NCBI GenBank assembly: GCA_016866815.1
Contig: VGKZ01000031.1
Span: 1 to 10,887, forward strand
Direction of reading: 5' to 3'
Source of the DNA: Candidatus Peregrinibacteria bacterium
Lineage (GTDB): Bacteria; Patescibacteriota; Gracilibacteria; Peribacterales; Peribacteraceae
DNA: 10,887 nt
Shown: positions 1 to 5,726 of the stretch, piece by piece
How positions within the stretch are numbered: the first letter of the stretch is position 1
How the letters are laid out: each line of letters begins with the position of its first letter
The notes under the pieces: model-generated
The model's database searches: none
Told to the model about the DNA's origin: nothing
The model's input: the letters and a program-made list of their open reading frames with translations, nothing else
Program-made: the position numbers and the translations under genes

Positions 1-303
1 GAAGTCCTGACGGATGTTGCCGTGTATCTGCCGCCGGAGACCACCTCCATCGTCACTCTTTCCGAGGACGAGATTCTGCAGATTGTTCAGCGCATTCGTG
101 ATGCGATCTTCGCCTACAACATGACGCAACCGAGGATTAACCAGTTCGTTGCGGAAATCCGTGCGCTGGAAAACCATCCCGATCAGGGGCGTATTCTCCG
201 CAGATTGGCGCAGGTACTCCCTGAAGGCCCCGAAGCCTTCCCGGAGCGTGTGTACAAGGAGATTGTGCGGTTGAGATGGGACACGGCGGTGGAGACGTTG
301 TAG
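1..303 (+). CDS. 3' end of an unrecognised protein gene (partial)
   Basis: The frame is open from base 1 to the TAG at 301-303, so the gene starts upstream of the window and about 100 C-terminal residues are visible. A GTG at 22 could be read as a start, but the codons before it (E V L T D V A) read on naturally, so I treat the gene as truncated by the window edge. The visible part is soluble and looks mostly alpha-helical, with alternating charged and hydrophobic residues (for example RIRDAIFAYNM and GRILRRLAQVLPEG). There is no membrane segment, cysteine cluster or familiar catalytic motif. I do not recognise the family. It points the same way as efp, about 108 bp upstream of it, but the repeat-filled gap argues against a tight operon. 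Confidence 0.6.
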   Translation, partial: EVLTDVAVYLPPETTSIVTLSEDEILQIVQRIRDAIFAYNMTQPRINQFVAEIRALENHPDQGRILRRLAQVLPEGPEAFPERVYKEIVRLRWDTAVETL

Positions 304-322
304 TAGGAGGGTGGTAGATAGT

Positions 323-356
323 AGGTTCATTAGGTTCATTAGGTGATTAGGTGATT
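323..356. repeat. Short tandem repeats: 9-mer x2 then 8-mer x2
   Basis: AGGTTCATT occurs twice in tandem (323-331, 332-340), followed directly by AGGTGATT twice (341-348, 349-356). The units share the AGGT start and ATT end. They fill the gap between the stop of the first gene and the efp promoter region. Their role is unknown. They resemble the other short tandem repeats in the gaps of this window. Confidence 0.8.
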
Positions 357-372
357 ACTTTGCCCACCTGGC

Positions 373-401
373 TTGACCCTTTCTTTTGCCGCATACACAC
401 T
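373..401 (+). promoter_or_regulatory. Possible efp promoter
   Basis: TTGACC at 373-378 is a good -35 match. With a 17-bp spacer the -10 would be CACACT at 396-401, a weak match, and with a 15-bp spacer it would be TACACA at 394-399. Either would place transcription start very close to the ATG at 412. No Shine-Dalgarno sequence precedes that ATG. This is a by-eye assignment only. Confidence 0.3.
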
Positions 402-411
402 ACGTGTCGTC

Positions 412-972
412 ATGTACGTCCTCACAGATCTCAAGCCCGGCCGCGCAATTCAGATGGATGGGGTGCCCTACCTCATCGTGTCGTCGCAGTTCGGCCGCAA
501 GAGCCAGAGCAAGGCGAATATGCAGTGCAAGCTCAAAAACCTGAAAACAGGCGCCATCGTTGCGCATAACTTTCAGGGCAGTGAGAAGGTAGAACCCGCG
601 GACGTGGGGTTCCGCCGCGTGCAGTTCCTGTACAAAGGCAATGGTAATTGTACATTCATGGATCTCAGTTCTTACGATCAATTTGAACTGAACGAAGAGA
701 CGATTGCCGATGCGAAGGAATACCTTGTCGAAGGGCAGGAGTGCGATGCAATGGTTTTTGACGACCAGCCGATTGGCATTCAGCTTCCTTCAACGGTGAA
801 CCTGAAAATCGTGGAGACGATTCCCGGCGTGAAGGGGGATACCGCTACCGGCGGCACGAAGCCGGCTACTCTGGAATCGGGTCTTGTTGTGAACGTTCCG
901 CTTTTCCTCAGTGAAGGAACGGTGGTGAAGATCAATACGGAAACGGGGATGTATATGAGTAAGGTGGAGTGA
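412..972 (+). CDS. efp: Elongation factor P
   Basis: EF-P binds the ribosome between the P and E sites and relieves stalling at polyproline stretches. The 186-residue length matches the family (about 185-190). The order is an N-terminal KOW-like domain (about 1-60), a central OB domain, and a C-terminal OB domain carrying the family signature (GGTKPATL, then a G-x2-V-x-VPLF-type stretch and a Gly) near residues 145-170. I chose the ATG at 412 because MYVLTDLKPG aligns with the usual EF-P start; an in-frame TTG at 373 would add 13 unlikely residues. The odd feature is the domain I loop. The common PGKG is absent, and an ungapped alignment to E. coli EF-P puts Q32 where the modified Lys34 sits (local sequence GRKSQSKAN). 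No Shine-Dalgarno sequence is visible. Identification is secure; the modification state is unknown. Confidence 0.97.
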   Translation: MYVLTDLKPGRAIQMDGVPYLIVSSQFGRKSQSKANMQCKLKNLKTGAIVAHNFQGSEKVEPADVGFRRVQFLYKGNGNCTFMDLSSYDQFELNEETIADAKEYLVEGQECDAMVFDDQPIGIQLPSTVNLKIVETIPGVKGDTATGGTKPATLESGLVVNVPLFLSEGTVVKINTETGMYMSKVE

Positions 973-976
973 ATCC

Positions 977-1067
977 GTGATTCCTGCCCGTCCGGCAGGC
1001 GGGCGTGATTCGTGATTCGTGATTCGTGATCCGTGATTCGTGATCCGTGATTCGTGATTCGTGATCC
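977..1067. repeat. GTGATYC heptamer array with an embedded palindrome
   Basis: Nine perfect-length tandem heptamers, GTGATTC or GTGATCC, run from 1005 to 1067. One further unit lies at 977-983. Between it and the array is a 21-bp GC-rich segment (984-1004), exactly three heptamer lengths. The array fills the gap between the convergent ends of efp and gatB and contains no gene. It resembles the heptameric short tandem repeats (STRR) known from cyanobacteria in form, not in sequence. Copy number should be prone to slippage. Confidence 0.9.
983..999. terminator. GC-rich hairpin between convergent efp and gatB
   Basis: CCTGCC at 983-988 pairs with GGCAGG at 994-999 around a 5-nt loop (CGTCC). 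An alternative stem pairs GCCCG (986-990) with CGGGC (1000-1004). It lies 11 bp past the efp stop and could act as a terminator, but neither strand has a T-run after the stem. It may instead be a small REP-like palindromic element inserted in the heptamer array. Confidence 0.35.
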
Positions 1068-1074
1068 GCTCTCG

Positions 1075-2517
1075 CTAGAGTACTTTCTTTCGTAGAATCT
1101 CATTCACCATCGCAGGATCAGCCTGTCCTTTGCTCTCTTTCATCACCCATCCGACGATTGCACCGAGTGCAGCCTGTTTACCTGTTTTGTAGGATTCGAT
1201 TGCCTTGGGATTCTTCGCAATGGCTTCTGTCACGAGCTTTTCAATCGCGGAGGTGTCACTGATCTGTCCCATACCCTCTGCGGCAATGATTGCTTTCGGC
1301 GATTTTCCCGTCGTGACCATTTTTTGCAGAACGTCTTTTCCGGCATTGCCCGAGATTGTTTTTGCATCGATTGCCGCAAGGAGTTCCAGCATCGCTTCGG
1401 CGTCCGGTCCTTGCGCAACGGTCTTCTCCGCTGCATTCAGGAATCCGAGCAGTTGTGTGAGTACGAGGCTGGATGCACGCTTGGCGTCAGATTTCGCGGC
1501 AACAGCGTCAAAGATGGTGCGCAGTTCCGGCTGATCCAGGAGCTGCATCGCCTGCTTTTCGTCGAGACCGCTCTCCATGTACTTTTGCTTGAGTTCACCC
1601 GGTAGAACAGGAAGTTCCTCACGCAGATCTTCGATGTCTTTTGCTGTGAAGACGAGCGGGGGAATGTCGGGTTCGGGGAAGTAGCGGTAGTCGTCTGCGT
1701 TCTCCTTGTCGCGGAGCATGCGCGTCTTCTCTTCGTCATCCTGCCAGCCGACCGTAATGTTTCCCTTCAGCGGTCCTCCGGTTTCCTCCCACAGCTGCCG
1801 TAGCCGTTTTTCCTCATACTGCAGCGCTTTTTCCAGGGATTTAAACGAGTTTAGGTTTTTGATTTCACTGCGGGGGTTCAGTGTGTTCGTTCCTTTCTCA
1901 CGCAGCGAGATCGAGGCATCAAAGCGCATCATGCCCTTGAACATGTCGGCTTCCGAAGCATCGACGGCGATCAGAATCCGCCTCAGTGCCTGCGCGAATG
2001 CGACCGCTTCTTCCGCGCTGTGGAGATCCGGTTCCGTGACGATTTCCATCAGTGGTGTTCCCGCACGGTTGTAGTCACAGAGCGTCGAGCTTCCTCTGTG
2101 TGTCAGTTTGCCGGCATCGTTCTCCATGTGCAGTCGCGTGATGCCGCAGGATTTCTGCGCGGTGATTTTTCCGCTGCCGTCGACGATGTCATATGCAACT
2201 TTTCCCTTTACGCTCAGCGGAAAATCGTACTGTGATATCTGAAATCCCGAGGGGAGATCGGGGTAGAAGTAGTGCTTGCGGTCGAAGTGGCTGCGGAGGT
2301 TCACCGTGCAGCCGATGGCGAGGGATGCCTTGATCGCTTTTTTCACAGCTTCGCCATTTGGTACGGGGAGCGTGCCGGGGTGTCCCATGCACACGGGGCA
2401 TACGGTGGTATTCGGAGCTTTGCCAAACGCGTCGTTGTCACATCCGCAGAACATCTTCGTCTTCGTGCTCATCTGCGCGTGGACTTCCAGCCCTATGATG
2501 ACTTCAAGCTGTGCCAT
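1075..2517 (-). CDS. gatB: Aspartyl/glutamyl-tRNA(Asn/Gln) amidotransferase subunit B
   Basis: GatB is the tRNA-binding and kinase/transamidase subunit of GatCAB, which turns Glu-tRNA(Gln) and Asp-tRNA(Asn) into Gln-tRNA(Gln) and Asn-tRNA(Asn). The 480 residues fit the family. The start IIGLEVHAQ, a four-cysteine zinc site (C24, C26, C40, C43), the FYPDLPSGFQISQYD motif and the RAGTPLMEIVTEPD motif mark the catalytic cradle. The C-terminal roughly 150 residues form the helical and YqeY-like tail, ending in EILRKKV. I chose the ATG at 2517 because the family begins right there; an in-frame ATG at 2541 would add MLGSDDTS. Neither start has a Shine-Dalgarno sequence. gatA and gatC are not in the window, so the complex must be completed from elsewhere in the genome. 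The gene runs divergently from the sigma factor and converges on efp. Confidence 0.97.
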   Translation of the reverse strand: MAQLEVIIGLEVHAQMSTKTKMFCGCDNDAFGKAPNTTVCPVCMGHPGTLPVPNGEAVKKAIKASLAIGCTVNLRSHFDRKHYFYPDLPSGFQISQYDFPLSVKGKVAYDIVDGSGKITAQKSCGITRLHMENDAGKLTHRGSSTLCDYNRAGTPLMEIVTEPDLHSAEEAVAFAQALRRILIAVDASEADMFKGMMRFDASISLREKGTNTLNPRSEIKNLNSFKSLEKALQYEEKRLRQLWEETGGPLKGNITVGWQDDEEKTRMLRDKENADDYRYFPEPDIPPLVFTAKDIEDLREELPVLPGELKQKYMESGLDEKQAMQLLDQPELRTIFDAVAAKSDAKRASSLVLTQLLGFLNAAEKTVAQGPDAEAMLELLAAIDAKTISGNAGKDVLQKMVTTGKSPKAIIAAEGMGQISDTSAIEKLVTEAIAKNPKAIESYKTGKQAALGAIVGWVMKESKGQADPAMVNEILRKKVL

Positions 2518-2583
2518 AGAAGTGTCGTCGGAACCGAGCATACAGGAGTTTCAGCGCTCTATGGAGAGAAGTAATGAGAGTTC

Positions 2584-2611
2584 TTGAGGTTTGGAATTTT
2601 CAGAGTAGATT
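2584..2611 (+). promoter_or_regulatory. Possible sigma-factor gene promoter
   Basis: TTGAGG at 2584-2589 and TAGATT at 2606-2611 are separated by 16 bp, and the ATG follows only 6 bp after the -10-like box. If it is real, the transcript would be leaderless. It lies in the divergent gap with gatB. Support is by eye only. Confidence 0.3.
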
Positions 2612-2617
2612 GCCGAT

Positions 2618-2989
2618 ATGCCGCTTCAGGAAGCCACAAGCCAGATAGTTGCATCTCCAGAGGAAACCCCGTTTCCGGGAGATCTTTCCGATGTCGTGGA
2701 TGCGGAAGAGACGGCGAAGTGGCAGCGCGGGGAATACATCGGAAGTATCGTGCAGCGTGTACTGGATGGCGATGAGGAGGCATGGAAGGAACTCTATCGT
2801 GAACAGTGGCGGCCGGTTTTCAACAAGATTATGCATATGACGCGCGACCCGGATCTCGCCGAGGAGATTGCGCAGCAAGTGTGGCAGCATGCACACCGGA
2901 AAATCAGGAGCCTTCGCAACCCACGAGCGTTTTGTTCGTGGATACAGCGGGTCGCCAACAATATGACGTTGAACTTCCTGCAGAGGTAG
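2618..2989 (+). CDS. ECF-type sigma factor, region 2 part (cut by in-frame TAG)
   Basis: This is the N-terminal half of a sigma-70 family, ECF-like sigma factor, 123 residues to a TAG at 2987-2989. A poorly conserved acidic leader (about 1-45) precedes region 2: VLDGDEEAWKELYREQW, then the DLAEEIAQQVWQHAHRKI core-binding helix and the WIQRVANNMTLNFLQR helix that normally reads the -10 element. The frame simply continues after the TAG as KKHIPVA..., just what follows in intact relatives, and reaches region 4 in the next entry without any frame change. The most direct reading is a nonsense mutation in one gene: TAG is one base from AAG, CAG or GAG. Sequencing error, readthrough or two separately made halves are alternatives. 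The gene is divergent from gatB. No Shine-Dalgarno sequence is seen. Confidence 0.85.
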   Translation: MPLQEATSQIVASPEETPFPGDLSDVVDAEETAKWQRGEYIGSIVQRVLDGDEEAWKELYREQWRPVFNKIMHMTRDPDLAEEIAQQVWQHAHRKIRSLRNPRAFCSWIQRVANNMTLNFLQR

Positions 2990-3277
2990 AAGAAACACAT
3001 TCCTGTTGCCATGGAAGAAGAGGCGCTTTCGCAAATGAGCGTCGATCGTCATGAACCGATTCATGACCTGATTCGTGATGAACAAGTGAGGAAGGTTCGT
3101 GCTGCCATCGCTGATCTTTCCGAGTTGGATAGGGAAGTAGTTCTGGATTTTTACTTTGACAGTTTATTGCTGAGAGATATTTCCGAGAAGCGAAATTGCC
3201 CCATTGGGACGGTGAAGCGGAGGCTCTTTACTGCACGGAATCGCTTGCGCACTAAATTGGAGGAGATGATGATCTGA
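2990..3277 (+). pseudogene. ECF-type sigma factor, region 4 part (downstream of the TAG)
   Basis: In the same frame as the preceding entry, this part encodes sigma region 4, the helix-turn-helix that binds the -35 element: AAIADLSELDREVVLDFYF, then LLLRDISEKRNCPIGTVKRRL with the recognition helix, then TARNRLRTKLEE. It ends in TGA at 3275-3277. An ATG at 3011 could start an 88-residue separate protein holding all of region 4, but only a purine-rich AGGTAGAAG about 20 bp upstream precedes it, too far for a normal ribosome site. Joined through the TAG, the gene would be about 219 residues, normal for an ECF factor with a short N-terminal extension. Region 4 shows no further stops or frameshifts, so the break is recent, or the halves are used separately (as in the split SigO/RsoA pair of Bacillus), or the base is an error. 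No anti-sigma gene follows. Confidence 0.75.
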
Positions 3278-3287
3278 TACCCTTGCC

Positions 3288-3791
3288 TCATTTCCTGAGA
3301 TAATCCACGATCAAGATTCCGTCGAGGTGGTCTGTTTCGTGTTGCACCACGCGCGCATCCAGATCGTGCAGCCGTCGTTCCTGTTCTTTCCCTTTTTCAT
3401 CGAGGTAGACGACGGCGATTTCAACGGCGCGGCGGACATCCACATCCACACCCGGCAAACTCAGACAGCCTTCCTGCATCATCATCGTCTCCTCGCTCTT
3501 CCAGGTGATGTCAGGGTTGATCAGGGGAGTCATCTTGCCGTTGATGTTCGCGAGACAGACGCGCAGCGATACCCCCACTTGTGGAGCGGCGATGCCGAGG
3601 CCCTCCGCCTTTTTCACTGTGGAGCGCAGATCTTTGATCAGTTTCAGAACCTCCTTCGTCACCTTCGGCACGGGCTTCGTTTTCTTCCGGAGCACCGGAG
3701 TGTCTTTGCCGGTGACGATGGGAAGGACTGGCACAGATGTAGAATAGAGGAATTTACGAATATAGGAATGTTGAAAAGTGCATTCTTTCAT
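3288..3791 (-). CDS. def: Peptide deformylase
   Basis: Def removes the N-formyl group from nascent proteins in the cytoplasm using a metal ion. All three family motifs are present: GLGIAAPQ (residues 64-71), EGCLS (107-111, with the metal-binding Cys109) and HETDH (151-155, with two His ligands and the catalytic Glu). The reported frame starts at the ATG at 3791 (167 residues), 9 bp after the dnaQ-like stop, with AAAGGA touching the ATG. The family usually begins at VLPIVT, so a GTG at 3734 (148 residues, beginning PVLPIVTGKD) fits better, and a -10-like TATTCT (3741-3746) lies 6 bp upstream of it. The first 19 residues are therefore doubtful. The gene is probably cotranscribed with the exonuclease upstream and converges on the sigma factor with only 10 bp between stops. 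Confidence 0.95.
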   Translation of the reverse strand: MKECTFQHSYIRKFLYSTSVPVLPIVTGKDTPVLRKKTKPVPKVTKEVLKLIKDLRSTVKKAEGLGIAAPQVGVSLRVCLANINGKMTPLINPDITWKSEETMMMQEGCLSLPGVDVDVRRAVEIAVVYLDEKGKEQERRLHDLDARVVQHETDHLDGILIVDYLRK

Positions 3792-3800
3792 TCCTTTTCT

Positions 3801-4382
3801 CTACATTTTCGTCACCACTCCGTTTCCCGCCATTTTCCTCAATTGATCGATGGACCCGATTTTCCCGTACCCGATCATCTTCACGAGCGCCTGTGCGGCC
3901 AGCAATACATCGGGCATGGCGCGGTGGCGGTCCTTGGGCAGCGTCAAACCGAGCCGCATGTAGAGGACATCCAGATTGTGGCGGAATTCTTTCGGGAAGA
4001 GTGCCTGACTGAGGCGCATGGTGCAGAGACATTCGGGAATCTCGACGTATCCCCAGCAACACTCCTTTTCGCGCTCCAGGAAACCCATATCGAAGTCGGC
4101 ATTGTGCGCGACTAAAATGGAACCTTTTGCAAATTCCAGAAATTTTGGAAGCACCAAATCAACCGTGGGTGCCGATGCGACATCTTCATCCTTAATCTTG
4201 TGGATACGTGCCGCTTCCCACGGAATGGAACGCTCCGGATTCACGAGCTCGGAAAACACCTTGTCTGTCACAATAGTGCCATTCTCAACACGTACGCCTG
4301 CAATTTCGATGATCCTGTCACCTCTGCGCGGATCCAGGCCGGTAGTTTCCGTATCGAAAACGGTGAAAGCGGGGAGTGACAT
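3801..4382 (-). CDS. dnaQ: DnaQ-like DEDDh 3'-5' exonuclease (Pol III epsilon type)
   Basis: This 193-residue protein has the full DEDDh exonuclease signature: FDTETTG (D10, E12), HNADFD (D98) and HRAMPD (H153, D158), with IHKIKDEDV between. These residues bind two metal ions and hydrolyse 3' ends of DNA. It probably acts as the proofreading epsilon subunit of DNA polymerase III or as a stand-alone exonuclease. The length is a little under E. coli DnaQ (243), whose C-terminal tail binds the polymerase; here only a short tail (IGSIDQLRKMAG) follows the domain, so polymerase binding cannot be inferred. The ATG at 4382 is preceded by a good promoter (TTGCGG, 17 bp, TATAGT) ending only 9 bp upstream, so the transcript is probably nearly leaderless. 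def follows 9 bp after its stop. Confidence 0.9.
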   Translation of the reverse strand: MSLPAFTVFDTETTGLDPRRGDRIIEIAGVRVENGTIVTDKVFSELVNPERSIPWEAARIHKIKDEDVASAPTVDLVLPKFLEFAKGSILVAHNADFDMGFLEREKECCWGYVEIPECLCTMRLSQALFPKEFRHNLDVLYMRLGLTLPKDRHRAMPDVLLAAQALVKMIGYGKIGSIDQLRKMAGNGVVTKM

Positions 4383-4391
4383 GGGAATGGG

Positions 4392-4420
4392 ACTATACTG
4401 TCACCGGTTGTATGCCGCAA
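4392..4420. promoter_or_regulatory. Divergent promoter with shared symmetric -10 (dnaQ / nth)
   Basis: ACTATACT at 4392-4399 gives TATAGT on the minus strand (4397 to 4392) and TATACT on the plus strand (4394-4399), sharing the central TATA. On the minus strand a -35-like TTGCGG lies at 4420-4415 with a 17-bp spacer. On the plus strand I see no -35. The dnaQ ATG is 9 bp and the nth ATG 12 bp from the respective -10 ends, so both transcripts would have almost no leader. The minus-strand -35 lies inside the first codons of nth. Overlapping -10 elements of this form are known as bidirectional promoters. Confidence 0.5.
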
Positions 4421-5062
4421 CTCACACTTGCACACGTACTTCGGCAACTGAAAAAACTTCATCATCCGCCGAAGACATTTCTCGATTTCCAGACATCGCT
4501 GCAGCTTCTCGTCGCCGTTATTCTCTCGGCGCAGTGCACCGATGCCCGTGTGAATATCGTCACCAAGACGCTTTTCAAGCGGTGCCGCACGGTCCGTGAT
4601 TTTGCGGAAATATCGCAGAACGAACTCGAGAAACTCGTGCATTCCTGCGGCACGTACCGCATGAAGGCGAAGAATATCCGCGCGATGGCGGCTCTCCTGA
4701 TCGAGCGTCACAGAGGAAACGTGCCGCAGACTATGGAAGAGCTCACGGCGCTTCCGGGTGTGGGGAAGAAGACCGCTGCGGTCGTCCTTTCCGCTGCATT
4801 TGATATCAATGCGTTCATAGCGGTGGATACGCATGTCATGCGCGTCGCACGTCGCATGGGATTAAGCCGCCAGCATGATCCCAGCAAGATCGCGCTCGAT
4901 CTCATGGAGGAGGCTCCGCGGAAAGAGTGGAGAAAAGTGACGTCGCTCCTCATCAGCCACGGCAGAGCCGTGTGCACCGCCAGAAACCGGGCGTGCGACC
5001 GTTGTGTATTCCGTGAGGATTGTCCTTCGTCGTGGGTGAAGGGGAGAAAAGACAGAAGATAA
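4412..5062 (+). CDS. nth: Endonuclease III (DNA glycosylase/AP lyase)
   Basis: Nth removes oxidised pyrimidines from DNA and nicks the abasic site in base excision repair. The 216 residues match the family. Present are the N-terminal helices with VAVILSAQCTD (34-44), the helix-hairpin-helix LPGVGKKTA (114-122) with catalytic Lys120, the catalytic Asp139 in VDTHV, and the C-terminal 4Fe-4S loop with cysteines spaced C-x6-C-x2-C-x5-C. I chose the ATG at 4412 because MPQLTLAHVLRQLKKL fits the family start; an in-frame ATG at 4376 would overlap the divergent dnaQ-like gene. No Shine-Dalgarno sequence is present; a -10-like TATACT ends 12 bp upstream. The pairing with a 3'-5' exonuclease across a common promoter may reflect shared control of DNA maintenance, which is only an inference. 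Confidence 0.96.
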   Translation: MPQLTLAHVLRQLKKLHHPPKTFLDFQTSLQLLVAVILSAQCTDARVNIVTKTLFKRCRTVRDFAEISQNELEKLVHSCGTYRMKAKNIRAMAALLIERHRGNVPQTMEELTALPGVGKKTAAVVLSAAFDINAFIAVDTHVMRVARRMGLSRQHDPSKIALDLMEEAPRKEWRKVTSLLISHGRAVCTARNRACDRCVFREDCPSSWVKGRKDRR

Positions 5063-5094
5063 GGTATACTGCCGTTGCACTTTCCCCACATTCC

Positions 5095-5724
5095 ATGCGA
5101 AATTTCCGAATCGTTGCATTGGTATTACCCATAGCGTTGCTCACGGCGTGTTCGTGGGTTCCCTGGGAGCGGAATGAGGTCATGGAACCGGAACCGATGA
5201 TGGAAGCAGAAACGATTGATGATGGGATCATGTCTCCGGAATTGGCTCCTGAAGCAGATGAAAATATGGGTGATAGCGCAGAGCAGGAGCAGATGGAAGA
5301 AGAAGACAGCATGATGAACCCGAAAATGATGGAGGAATCCGGCGACCAGGCATCTGATGACGAGCCGTATCCCGGATACTTCGAAGATCACTTGTACTAT
5401 GAGGATGGTCAGCCGCACCCCGGCTACTACCGTAACTACGTCGATGGTGTGATCGGCAACGACTTCGAATCCATCCTCTTTTTCCATGCCGCCTGGTGTC
5501 CGTATTGCATAGCGAACAATACGAAATTGGAGGCGTGGTATGCCGAAAAGCACTTCCCCCGCTCGGTCTACAAGATCGATTTCGATACGGCTGATGAGCT
5601 GAAAGCACGCTTCGGTGTGACGAATCAGGACACCTTCATTCTCATTGGAAGGGACGGCAACGAAATCAAGCGTGTGACATTCCCCTCCGAGTCGGATCTT
5701 CTGGAACTTCTCGGCACATACTGA
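5095..5724 (+). CDS. Lipoprotein with a thioredoxin-fold domain
   Basis: The 209-residue protein starts with MRNFRIVALVLPIALLTAC, a lipoprotein signal whose lipidated residue would be Cys19, so it is exported and membrane-anchored. Residues about 28-90 form an acidic, Met-rich linker (about ten Met, several in MM pairs, many Glu/Asp). A Tyr/Gly/Pro stretch with two PGY motifs follows, then a thioredoxin-like domain from about 118 with the active site WCPYC (C135, C138) and a DTFILIGRDG strand. It probably acts as an extracytoplasmic thiol-disulfide reductase or carrier. The next gene starts 2 bp after its stop and encodes a CcdA-type electron supplier, so the two almost certainly form one unit. 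I chose the ATG at 5095 for its signal peptide; an in-frame ATG at 5020 lies inside nth. A TATACT at 5065-5070 could be its -10. Exact partner and substrate are unknown. Confidence 0.88.
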   Translation: MRNFRIVALVLPIALLTACSWVPWERNEVMEPEPMMEAETIDDGIMSPELAPEADENMGDSAEQEQMEEEDSMMNPKMMEESGDQASDDEPYPGYFEDHLYYEDGQPHPGYYRNYVDGVIGNDFESILFFHAAWCPYCIANNTKLEAWYAEKHFPRSVYKIDFDTADELKARFGVTNQDTFILIGRDGNEIKRVTFPSESDLLELLGTY

Positions 5725-5726
5725 CG

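Noticed and set aside
1005..1067. CRISPR-like array
   Set aside because: Units are 7 bp in direct tandem with no spacers; this is a simple heptamer repeat.
2987..2989. Reassignment of TAG to an amino acid
   Set aside because: TAG is the natural stop of the first gene, gatB, the exonuclease gene, the dipZ-like gene, folE and the four-helix-bundle gene in this window.
3327..4115. 262-residue open frame on the plus strand across def and the exonuclease gene
   Set aside because: It is antisense to two genes with complete catalytic motifs; its His-rich sequence looks like a translation of the opposite strand.
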